From assembly GCF_030253575.1 (NCBI RefSeq), contig NC_080565.1, positions 12,860,501 to 12,924,500 on the forward strand: 64,000 bases of DNA. The letters run 5' to 3'. The notes beneath the pieces were generated by a model. The model had not been told where the DNA came from and did no database searches. It saw only the letters and a program-made list of their open reading frames with translations. How positions within the stretch are numbered: the stretch's first letter is position 1; every line of letters starts with the position of its first letter. Positions 25,037-36,300 of the stretch are shown piece after piece. This DNA comes from Rhododendron vialii (Eukaryota; Streptophyta; Magnoliopsida; Ericales; Ericaceae). Both the position numbers and the translations under genes were made by a program.

Positions 25037-25448
25037 CTTCATGTGAATAAAAAGAAGAAAAGGAGTAAAAAATCATTTTCCTAAATCTTAAACTATTCTA
25101 CCGTTACTTTTAACTAGAATTTTAACAAGAATGCTACGTGTAAAATGGTTGTGTAACAAGTTGTGGCACAATTTCGCATCTCAACCGTCCAAAAATATTT
25201 TTTATAGCTCATATTTTAAATAAACTCTTCTTAGGGAAGAGATTATTGCGGGAAGAGTTCGAGTGAATCAGGATTATTAATTATAACAATAGACGGTAAG
25301 CAATTAGTTGTGGTCCCTCTTGCGGTCCTCTCGTTATGCACATAGCATTTTTGGAATTTTAAAGATCAAAACTCCGGTTTCACAGGAACACTTGCAAATA
25401 TGGTTCAAAGTCTCCTAATCAGTGACACGCGTCAACCCCCTCCGCCAT

Positions 25449-25682
25449 GAGAAATTTTTGGGTGCTGGATGTGTATCACGTGTGCCGCTCGGTGCATCTG
25501 GACCGTCCATTTCGGTTTTGGACGGTTCGGATTTGGAGAGGGAAAGAGGAGAGAGAGTAGTGCATGGGTGAGAGGAGAGAGAGAGAGTTTTTATTTGGAC
25601 CGTTCAACACACTTTTGGACGGCCCGAATGGACTGCTCGGACACCACGTGGGCATGCCGACGTGGTACCCAAAAATTTCTCC
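25449..25682. mobile_element. MITE with GGAGAAATTTTTGGGT TIR
   Basis: The left end GAGAAATTTTTGGGT and right end ACCCAAAAATTTCTCC are inverted repeats. The subterminal parts GTGCCGCTCGG and CCGAGCAGTCC, and the two GGACCGTCCA-type motifs, also pair. It is about 233 bp and non-coding. A diverged fragment of the same family lies near 24810-24860. Confidence 0.65.
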
Positions 25683-26553
25683 TACGCCACTTAATTATTT
25701 TGCACCTACTAAAACATATAGCAGAAACACGTTCTCATTTTCCGATCAATAGATGAATTGGAGATTATCCTTTCAAACAGATCTCTTAATGACACAATTA
25801 AGTAGATTTTTTCACACATCAAAGGATAATGTGGTAAGTTACATAATAAATGTTGTGAATTCTTGGGTGAATAAACTTGGGGAATTCTGAGGCAATCGAA
25901 AGGGCCCTCGTTGGTTAATTGTATTTGGACAATTAATGCTGCTCAAAGGCCAGCAATTTTATTTGGTTTATTACACATGTGATGAGTTAATTCATTCCAG
26001 AAATCATGGCAGCAGTTTCAGAATTCATTCCTGGTGAGCATTTCAATGGTCACCCTTTAGTTACAAATGGAACAATCCCGTTTTCAGAATTCTTCATTAG
26101 TTCACGAATTCCTCGTAGCTACAATCCTAAACTGTTCTTGTGTGAAAGAGAGGCAGACGAAAGTCAGTTTACCAAGACGGTCTTTCAACTGTTTTAGTTT
26201 GGGAGACAAACGTCAGTCAACCTCCAACACCAGCCGGTGAGGCGGTAAATCTGTTTTAAGAAGACTGTATACAGAACTCTGTTTGAATTCTGTTATCTTA
26301 ATTCATTGTAATTTGTTATTCGTTTCTAATCTCGATGAAGTTGAATATATTCTTGTTTTGCCGATTATATTTTTCCTAACATTAAAAACAACAGATAGGA
26401 GCGAAGATTGTAATAGAGGACTGCGAAAGTCATTTCCTTCATCGTAGACCAAAACACCCATTCAAAACATCGATCCAACCTCTAGTTTTAAATAAAAAGA
26501 AATGACATAGGAAAAGAAGGTAGATATTTGGAATTTTGATTCAAACTCCATCA
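25683..26553. other. Non-coding stretch
   Basis: No convincing gene. The plus-strand open frame near 26006 has no recognisable domain. Confidence 0.45.
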
Positions 26554-26808
26554 TTAATTCTGCAGATGAACAACAAAGGAAACAAGGAATATGCAAAGGG
26601 AGCCAGAGAGAAAGACAAGCCCAAAAGCACCAGTAACCAACCCAAAAAGCTCCAAGGACTCAAAAACCATTGCATGACGCTTGTGTTTGTTATTATAATC
26701 ATAACCAACTGATTTGTAGTTCCACCCGTTTTCGTTTTCCAACCACTCTCTCTTCCTGATCACCTCTCTTATTCTTTCTCTCAGAACACTCATGTTTGAA
26801 TCCACCAT
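26554..26808 (-). CDS. Small single-pass membrane protein, plant-specific type
   Basis: An 84-residue frame starts MVDSNMSVLRERIREVIRKR. Residues 8-30 are charged and helical (ending NENGWNYKS), residues about 40-47 basic, and residues 51-82 hydrophobic (FGLVTGAFGLVFLSGSLCIF), one membrane span. The layout ERIRE...NGWNY...LELxGLVxGAFGxxFLSGxLC resembles, from memory, a small uncharacterised plant family; the role is unknown. An acceptor TTACAG lies just upstream at about 26828. A leader exon ending CAATCAAG|GTACCT near 27450 and a minus-strand TATA near 27578-27585 complete a plausible two-exon gene. The ATG in the leader exon does not join in the same frame, so the internal ATG is preferred. 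Confidence 0.6.
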   Translation of the reverse strand: MVDSNMSVLRERIREVIRKREWLENENGWNYKSVGYDYNNKHKRHAMVFESLELFGLVTGAFGLVFLSGSLCIFLVSFVVHLQN

Positions 26809-27577
26809 ATTCGCTGGAGAGTTTCCTGTAATTTAAAGAAAAAAAGAAATTAAAACTGAAGGAGATCATATTCTTCAAAAACATGCTAACACCTCTTTGG
26901 CCCAAAGGCATTAGGTGATGCACTTAAGTGCTAGGAGAAAGTAGGTTATGAATTCCAATTCTTCATCCAAGCGATTAATCTAACTGTTCTAGCAATACCG
27001 ACTTTTTCAATCGAAAAAAAAAACAATTCAAAACACATGCTTTCATGCTAATTATTGAAATTAGTGATAAAAAAAACTATGTATTGAGTTGAAAACTTCT
27101 TTATCAATTTGATACGATGATGGGTTTGTGAGAAATCAAGGGAAAAGAGGACTAAATTTCCTAAACTTTTCATACCTATTATTTTTATTTACAAGAAAAA
27201 ACTTGTTTGGAGAAGTTTTGGGAAATCAATCTTTCGAAACCATCGATGGTTTTTGTAAACAGTTTTCGTACGGTACAAAAAACCATATATATATGAATTC
27301 AATATTAGTTTTTCGTTAGTAAAAAGAGACGAAATCAAACAAACGCAAGAGTAAACTAATTATTAGTGATTTTTTTGGTAAACAAATTAAACTAATTAGT
27401 AGTGATTATGAAAGAAAAGATGATGATCAGAAGGGAATTGGGAAGTAGGTACCTTGATTGTGGAAGCTTTGGGATCTGACTGGGGGACATTTTTTCCGGA
27501 CCTTTAGCTTGCAATGAGATACTAGTAGCTTGTTTTGGCTGCAGAAACAAGGAGGAGGAGAAGTTGTCATTGTTTCT

Positions 27578-27585
27578 CTATATAT
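27578..27585 (-). promoter_or_regulatory. TATA box for the small membrane protein gene
   Basis: Minus-strand ATATATAG lies about 35 bp upstream of a C/T-rich leader (CTTCTCCTCCTCCTTG). The leader ends in a splice donor near 27450. The intron 26829-27449 would join it to the coding exon. Confidence 0.4.
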
Positions 27586-28018
27586 TTTGATTGAATTGTA
27601 TCATCTCTACCCTAATTGTCCCTGTTCAATGTAATATATTCTCATAGCTAGTCTAACCAAGTAGTGTTTGAAAGAGTCAATCCTTGTAGCCCCATACATA
27701 TCCATACATAGGTACATATATATTTATATTTATATATGATGTACACCAAACTTCTTGTACGATATGTACTTTAGGTATATATGTATACCTACAAGGCTAC
27801 AATACATTAATTTCTAAATGTGATGGCATAGATCATAGGATCGATTGATACACATTTCAAAGTACGATATGTACTCCTTTGAATTGATTAAAAATTATAA
27901 CACCTACATAGAAATTCTTAGCATTGACAAAACAAAACAAAAAATCATAATTGCATGACTAATTAAAGTGTCGCATCAATGTTCTATATAATTGTATATG
28001 TTGATGTGTCGCATCATT

Positions 28019-28440
28019 TTTTTTTTGCCAAAAGTTGAGAGGTAGTATTTATTAAAAGATCTACATGGCGGAAGATTAGGAGCCCACAGATCGGACACTC
28101 TAACAGAAAGAGCGTATAAGCGTATAAATGTGTCGCCCTACAGAATGACAAGAAACCCCCCAAAGAGAGGACATTATTAAAATAAATAACAAAATAAAAG
28201 AAGCACTGCCGAAACATCCCTCGCCACTCTTTCGCAACCACCTTGATAGACTCATAATCACCACCTCTGCTTCACAAAATAGAAACACATCGTTGGGAGA
28301 TGGTTGTCCAGCAAACGCAGTAGACGGCATCAGGTCACATATCTGAGAAGATGGATGCTGAGAACAATGGTAGACAACTTACCCGCAACCACTAAAACCG
28401 AAACTCTGAAACATCACCGGAAAACGATCTAGCTGAAAAG
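28019..28440 (-). mobile_element. LINE 3'-end remnant
   Basis: On the minus strand the stretch ends AATAAATACTACCTCTCAAC, then TTTTGGC and a run of ten A, the usual shape of plant L1 tails. Upstream sequence has open but short frames and no recognisable domain. No target duplication was found. Confidence 0.4.
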
Positions 28441-29447
28441 ATCCAACATGAATGTATAATATTAATAGAAGGTATAGGGACACCACGTGTCGGTGTCACA
28501 GGAACACTTAATAATTATTTGTTGTATATAGGCATGTTAGATGACATGTATATCAAACTCATAATAAAAAGACAAATCAAATAGTACTATTGTTTTTAGT
28601 ACCCAAATAAAATCACAAATAACACTAATTGAGATTGCTACATATTTTTCCCTGAAAGTTTCTCTGTGACATGTCGCCACCCACCGACTAATGTAGCAAC
28701 AAAATACAAGGATCAAATTAAATGATACTACTAGTTTTGTTTTATAGTACTAGCTAGTATAGTAATATAGAATTTAAGAGCAGATGCAAGCAGACGTGAG
28801 TCCCACTTAAACTCTAATAAACAAAACTTAATTACTAATTAAGTTGTGTTGGTGGCAGATGGTTAATTAGGAATTGGAACATGCAAGCGCACTTTCACAG
28901 AGAGAGATATGAACCACTTTAATTTGGGATATGTGTCATGTAAACCTAATCATTGTAGCATTTTTGTATATTATATTCAGGGAATTAATTTCCGCCACGT
29001 AATAAAGTAGGAATTGAATTCCTGTCTTACGGGAAAGGTGACAGCACTTCATCACCATAAAACAAACACACCAAATTATGCAAAAGAAAAAATAGGAAAA
29101 AAAATCCCGACCTGCAGGGGAAGAGATCAAGGGAAATAAAAGATCGGATCAGACCTGTACGTTCAAACAAAAATTAAGTTGATCGGACATTGACTAACAC
29201 CTGATCGGATATAATTATGTAGCATTTTATCTCCAAAAGCTACGATAGACAATATCGTATCAATCATGTACTTTTTCATGACTTGTGCAATGTCAATTAG
29301 TCATGGGAAACGAAACAAGTGTCACTATTTACCTAATGCAATTTTGAGTAACTTTTGTTTAATTATAGGTTTTTTTTTTTTTTTCAAAAGTGAGAAGATC
29401 ATTGTATTGATAAACATCCAGCAACACTTACAAAACGGAGATCATTA
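28441..29447. other. Non-coding stretch
   Basis: No gene seen. A T-run at 29371-29384, followed by sequence whose complement ends in TCTCACTTTTG plus A-run, may be another short LINE tail on the minus strand. Confidence 0.4.
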
Positions 29448-31253
29448 GAGCATTCGCACCAGTATCTTTAAATTTTGGACCAAATTAGAGAGCAAAAAGT
29501 CATTTTATTACTTTAACTACTCACTTTTAAAATGTCTACTGCCTCAGACTCTCTATATTAAAATTATCCCATTAAAAATATTATTTTTTATTCTAAAAAA
29601 AAATACCAAACCAAACACCTCTCTCTCTAACTTTACCAAACACGGCACATCAGCCCAAACTGTGATAACCCGAATTTTTACATTGCCTAAAAAATAATAC
29701 ATCTCCAATAATTACAAGTCCTTAAGATAAATATACATGGTGGGCCTAAAAACCTCCAGAACGTTACAGATTTCTAAAGCTAAATCTTTCAAATACTCCA
29801 ACTCAGGTCCTCACTAATTTGCTCTGCACCTGAAAAATATAAAAAAGCCCGGGTAGTATATGCAATACAAGGACAATCACATGGCTAGCAATAAGAATAT
29901 GCTCAATAAACGAGAATAACAAATCAAGTAGGATCATTCTAAACGTTTTTCATTTGTTGCCTCATACCCGGCTCATCTCGATAACATGACAAGCACCACC
30001 AAGGTCAAACTCTGTATTGGGCACATGGGCCCCATAAATATTCTGGACTCCCCGTGGAGCAGTCCATCGTACATCTTTCATAACTCTGTGACCCGATGGG
30101 CTTAAACATGTACCAATCTGTTCCATGGCTTTCAGCCAAATACTTTCTGTGTCACGGTTCAAAAAGTGACAATAATCGAGTCAATAAGCTGAGACATCAA
30201 ATGAGTACAAATATGAGAGAATCAAATAACACTCTTTGCAAAGAGATTTAGCTAGGAATGTATTGCACACTACCCGGTACCTCAAATAGTGATCACTAGT
30301 TGTGGGGTTTCTATTGTCACAAATAATGTCCAGAATTCCCATCTCAAACTGATGCAACATGACCATTTACTTCATCAAACAGCCACTGGCATCACCTTTC
30401 TCCATGAAAACCCCACATAGAATTGAACCTAGTTTGTCTCCTACTAGAACCTGGCCTTCTCTTTTACGAATATGTCAAAATAGTAAAAAGCTACAAGTCT
30501 AAAATGACTACAAATAGTTGATGACCAACAATACTAGCTTATAAAGCTATTCATGTATGAACTACTAGGGACATGTGTCCCACCGCCTCACCTTTTGCAC
30601 AAAACCTTGACATCTCAATAGCCACATGTCTTCTTCCTCCAAGCATGACACTAGTTTTCCTTTTTCTTTTCTTTTTTTTTTCAAACGGCAAATACACCTC
30701 AAATTTCAAAGTAATACTCTCTTCTTCTTTTTTAAATCTAAAAATAATGATAATTTTAACCACCAAAATATGGGTCGTTACACAAACCAAACATGGCACC
30801 GAACCAAACCCTTCTTTTTGCTCTGTCCAAACCAAACACAGCAGCGATTGAGAAACGTGAAGCTGGATCGAGACTCGATCGTCCCTAGGATGGATCGGCC
30901 GTTCAAGACAGGCATCGTGTTTGTCGGCGACGGCGGCAACGAGGACATGGCTGAGACATCTGCCTAACAAAGATAGAGAGTTGGCAGCACCGGAACCAGC
31001 CGATTCAAGTGGAGGACGATGTTGAACTGGGGACGTCGAAGCACTTCAAGTGCCTCTTCTACATCGATCTGGGCGCGAGAGGAACCAATGCGAGGGAATA
31101 GTTCCTCGTGTGTTTCAACGAGGAACTGTTCAACCAGCTACTCCAGGAGCTATTTCCATGAGACTGGTAACGATGAGTTTTTGAGGTTTTTTTAGAATTG
31201 GCTCTCTACTTTAACTTGGAAGAGGGAGTAGAGAGGGAGAGATGTGAATGCTC
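29448..31253. mobile_element. Harbinger-type non-autonomous element with captured gene fragment
   Basis: The ends GAGCATTCGCACCAG and the complement of GAGCATTCACATCTC form a short TIR. A perfect TTA duplication (29445-29447 and 31254-31256) is the hallmark of PIF/Harbinger. A solo LTR (29661-30782) is nested inside; without it the element is about 680 bp. The right part (30840-31165) is G+C-rich and unlike its surroundings. In one plus frame it reads TSKHFKCLFYIDLGARG, then FLVCFNEELFNQLLQELFP, interrupted by a stop, and looks like a captured exon of a host gene I cannot name. Confidence 0.7.
29661..30782 (-). mobile_element. Solo LTR of a Ty3-type element
   Basis: On the minus strand it begins TGTAACGACCCATATTTTGG and ends AAAATTCGGGTTATCACA. 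A perfect 5 bp duplication CAAAC flanks it (29656-29660 and 30783-30787). With 1122 bp, no coding domains and one direct copy only, it is what remains after LTR-LTR recombination. Confidence 0.85.
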
Positions 31254-31256
31254 TTA

Positions 31257-33305
31257 CAAAGAACTTGGACAAAACCAAACTAATCGTCTAACAAATAAAA
31301 ATGAGTAAAGCACAAGGCAATCTATATCTTTCATCATAACTCAAGCATGGTCTAACGCAACAGCGACACTTTTAAATTATCTAATATCTAATTAGGAGTC
31401 TCAAACGAAAAAAAGTGCAAAGTTAAGGATAAATACACTAAATATCCAGATGATCAGATGCACTCCAACCAAGGTTGAACACACCAATGAACTCCCAACA
31501 ACTACAGATCGGTCAATCCGCCACGAGTTGTCCCGCCAAAGACATCATGTAGAGATAGAATACTGAAGCACATATATCATTGTGAAGCAACCTCAATTGA
31601 GAAAACCCGATCCGTAAACAAAATTCGTCCAAAGATGAAACTAACAACTCTTGTAAAACGAGAGACAAAACTCTCACAGATCATACGACAAATCGTTAAT
31701 CTGGAGAGACGAAAGAAAAAAAAGAAAAAGCAAAGAAAATGAGTCAAAATAGTACCATGATATTCTCCTTCCACCGCCGCACATGAGTATGGAACCCACG
31801 GGGAGAGGGGAAGGGAGAAGAGGAGTTGTGGTTTCATTATTGGTAGGCAGACCAAAATGGCGTGTAACAATAATAGCCAAATGAATTACTATGATTAGGC
31901 ACTCATTTGGTTATGATTAGGCACTCATTTAGGTTATTACACCTGTTGGCTACTTACAATCAAGCAACCAACTTACTCCTTTAACAACTTTTTTGTATCG
32001 AAAAAGCTATGGAAATCGATCAAATGAAAATCGATTGTGGACCGACCGTCACATTAGCGCCCACTACGGATTCCGCGCGGATGAGTCTATTCAATAATTT
32101 TTTTAAAAACCCCGTGAGCCCGATAAAAAATTAGCTCAATCCTATACGTATAAGTGTTTTGCTCCAATCTTTCAATTTTTCATTCAGATTACAGATCCGT
32201 ACGGGACCCTAGTGAACCCCGCGTGACGATCAGTGCACCTTGGTCGATGTCCATAGCAGGACTGCGAGTAATTAAATGAAAGTACCAAAAGGAATTAATT
32301 GAAAGTATATCATACAGGTGATGATAGAGTGGGGTACTCCACTCGACAATCCATATATATAAATACAAAAAAAACTAGTACTACGTATCTACGAAAGAGG
32401 AATTTATAAACTGAAATGAAAGATTACAGAGTTTGCCTTAGCCGCATGTTAGAAATGGAAGCACGATACCTTAATCAAGATACACCTATTTTTATTCCAT
32501 GTACATATCTAAGGAAATAACACCATAAAATCCCAAGAAACACTGCTAAAAATTAGTGCTTTGAAAGGTAACTAGAAATTATGCTATTGATAACTTGTAA
32601 ATTTTCTCTGCGTGTAATTAAAAAACTTGCAAACATGTATATAAAACAAACTCTAGGCACTAATAATACGACCAGATGATCCATCCCCATAAGAATTCGA
32701 TGTCCACAACTATGCTCATGCTTTAAAATAAACTTCACATCGGACTATTCATTAGAAATAAATAAATTCTTAATTCCAGGTTCTTATAAAGCAGCACAAC
32801 TCCTGTGTACAGATGAACTGAAATAACGTTGTGAATATAACTAAAAACAGAACTAAGTTGAAGCAATCTCTGCAAGAAAGAAAAGAAGCAATAATGTTCT
32901 TACAAACTGAATAACAGAAAGGAAAGGAATTCATTTTTTGCTAGGAAAAAGGAAAGGAATATGGGTGCTCTCAAAGTTCCTCTCTTTTTTACTGTTTTCT
33001 TTTTTTTTCTTTTCTGGTTAAAATGAGGGAATCATTGGAAAGAACACATCAAAAAGGAACCGAAGAAAGCATAACCATCCAGGCGAAACAAACAAACTAA
33101 ATTGCACTGAATTTATTCCTAAGCATGAACATCATCTAGAGAACACTAACACGAACATCATTCCAGGACAGGAATCAACAAGCAGTTGCAACCTTCACAA
33201 ACATATACATCCACATGCCTTCCAAAGCAGTGGGTTTAGCTACATAACTACGGCTGGATTAGAGAGGCGTTTCCAAGATATTAACATCGTACAGAGAAAC
33301 TGGAC
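31257..33305. other. Non-coding stretch 3' of MAF1
   Basis: No gene seen. Around 31990-32260 one arm resembles the foldback MITE at 62017 (AGCTCAATCC, then TTTTCATTCAGATT), so it may be a diverged half copy. The 3' UTR of MAF1 should start just left of 33306. Confidence 0.4.
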
Positions 33306-36300
33306 TTATATGTCCATGTCGTCAAATATTTCTCCTTCCTCGGACCATGATCCCTCCTCCATAAGAAAACCCTCAGCCACCAAATTGCTGCCACAGAGAG
33401 AATTAAGGATATAAAATAACATCATAAAAGCCAAAACGTGAATGATGAAACCACAAATACTGATCGGAAAATGATGCTCAAACAAACATTCTACACAGAA
33501 AACATTTTACACACAAGTCTATGGGTGGGGTGTTTTAGTAGGAAATGGAACCACATCATTCTGCATCAAGATTCTGTGTGTATAGCATTTTCCACATTTC
33601 ATTTAAGAAAATTCGAACAATGAACAAATAGCAATCACCTCAAACAGCTGAAATGGAAGCTCACAACACGCTTAAGCTTTCTATTATAGAAGAAGAAAGT
33701 GAATGACCATCTGAAAAATAGAGAACCATATATTATAACTGCAGTTACATGAATCACAACCTGAGGTATAACATAATAAACCTTACATTGCTCCTCTCTC
33801 GAGGAATGGGTCTGCATCTGAGTCTGGATTGTAACTGTAAATCTCACATTCTTCTAGCTTCACAACCTGCATCGCTACATATATCAGCAAATTGCATCTG
33901 GCACAGCTGGCATCCTCTTTTGTAATTATAAGCTCACCTCATCTAAAGCCTTATACAAGGTGTCAAGTAGGGGACATCCCTCATTTGCCTCAGCCCACTC
34001 CTGAACTCAAAAAGTAGAAAGAAACTCAAAATGAAAGACTCGAAGGCACTTGGCACGAATAAGCTGAGCATAATTATAAAAATTTAAAAACTCAAATATA
34101 ATAAATTCCATCAGTTTTCATTATCAACAAAGACATGAATCATATGCTCCACCAGCACTTATCATACCTTATCTGCAATTTGTGCTATAACCGGTTAGGA
34201 AAAAAAAACATGTCAAAGTAACAAACATGGGTACAATTTTAAATAAGAATAGAATGACCAGGAACACATAGGCAGAAATAGAAAAATCGTTCCCAACGAT
34301 ACTCTATTCCTCCCTTCCAACAGGTGCAGAGGGTAGGCACACAAATGTCCACCCATTTCTTAGAGTAGGTATTTCCTTCGAAAAGAAAAAACTAGAGCAT
34401 CAAGTGTTTTGCCATGTTAGAAGATACAGAATGCCTCTCCATGACGATATCGATGGGATGCTCACTTGTCCTTTAATCAACCCATTGGATTTTGTCAAAC
34501 TTCAACACTTACTGGAGGACGGAACTAATGTCTAGACGGAACTAATGTCTAAACAGGTAGGTAGGGAATAATAATAGCTCCTAAGGGAACTTTTCGTGTT
34601 CTTTGCTATAGTTTTCAAGCCGGATCTAAATTTTTTGCAGCAGCCCATTCTTCAAAATCCCACGAAAGAACACCTATTTGTGAGAAAATTCGAGCCACAA
34701 CCAATTGATGCGGCGACTATAATTAGAAGTGGTTTATCCATCTTATCAACCTCCAAAAACAATATGACACATCATCCAATTTTGGTGCAACTTCGAGCAT
34801 CACAAACATTTCCCTGTACAACATCAGCGGGTTTATTGGAAGAACTCAAAAGGCAAGAGCTATCTCTCACTCCAGAAACCATAGCAGACGAATGTAGCCC
34901 ACAAGGCGGGCTGTCCCAAGGGGGTGCAAGGGGGGACCCGGGCCCAACACAACTCCAAATACCCACGTATTATATTAATTTTTAGGTTCATTAAGAAAAA
35001 TTTATGGGATTAGCCCCTGCAAGTCCTTTGAGTGAAAAAACTTTCTTAAAATTTCCATGTGTGGGGTACAAATCCCCAAAATTTCAAGTTATCAATCTTT
35101 TTTTTAGGTTGCATGTATAAAATTAAACAGTGGCTGCAAACATACTCATAGTATCGTCTCTTCTTCGGACCTCGCGAGTAGCAACATACAGTTATAAAAT
35201 ATATTTTGCATTGTCAATATGAAAATACACATGATTCAAGCCCCTACTAGACACAAATCTTGCGTCCGCCACCCGTCCTTGCACATTACAGGAGGTCAAG
35301 GTTCAATTCAATCCCCTTCCCTTGTGGAGATTTTCTCTCCTTCTGCAGGATTTGTATTTGTAGTTATCACGTTCATTGGGATTATGTAGATTGTACATTG
35401 TACCCACGTGCTGGACTTCTAACAGAGTAAATGTCCAATGTAACGTAGTTTATGTAGGTTGCAACTATATGTCAGACAGAGCATAGAGTAAATGTCCAAT
35501 CTAATGCAGTTCATAGTATTTGCTAACTATCACTTGCCAATGGACAAAAGGAACTCTACTTTATCTAACAATGACATGTCAAACAAATGATACTCCCCAA
35601 TTCTTTAACCAACTAACTATGCAGGATTCACTATTGTGCAAATTCGTACAACATAGATGTTAAAACACTATATTATAACACAGTTATCTTCTAAAGGGGA
35701 AAGATCACACTATGAATCAGGGATAAAATAGTCCATTCAAAAAAAGAAAACACTCAACTATCAAAAATTATCTAGGAGATCCGGCGATTCCGGTAGATGC
35801 ATCTTTAGCCAGACAGAACTCCTACTTCATAAGAATAAAAAAGCAAACAGAGAGCAATAATACCTTTGATACTTCAAACATGTAGGCATCAAATATCTGC
35901 TTAAAACAGTCCCAGCTTTCCTCTGTGAAAAACTGGTGAGCTTTCACTGCACTGGTAAATGGCAAAAAGATAGTGGCACTATGTGGCATAAGGAAACTAT
36001 CTAAAATTGATGTGAATATATCACCAGCACGTAAGGTATTAGAAATACAAGCTCAATAAATCAATAGCCAACTGCAAATCTAGTTTTGGGAAATGGAGAG
36101 ACTTGAACTCTCAGCTCCTCTAAGAGCAACAGTTCTCCGAACTGTCTGTCAACCTTTTGACAACACTCCCAATCAGGTTAAGAAAGGATTATGTAGTGGG
36201 TTGCCATGCCGCCCAGAAAGCTGACAGTGGCATTACCCATAACCCTCCTTATCAGCTAACCCGTAAGACCTTATGATACAGAGTTACCTGAAGTCAAAAT

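Noticed and set aside
30551-30970. Overlapping 100-140 codon frames on both strands
   Set aside because: They cross the LTR border at 30782, so they mix LTR and host-element sequence and cannot be one gene.
34596-34985. 129-codon plus-strand open frame in a MAF1 intron
   Set aside because: No recognisable domain, antisense to MAF1, and its end runs into low-complexity GGGG/CCC sequence. Probably repeat-derived.
36087-36170. Functional tRNA-Ser gene
   Set aside because: The acceptor stem and D-arm do not pair well and box A is weak; only anticodon- and T-arm-like hairpins are good, so it is listed as a relic.
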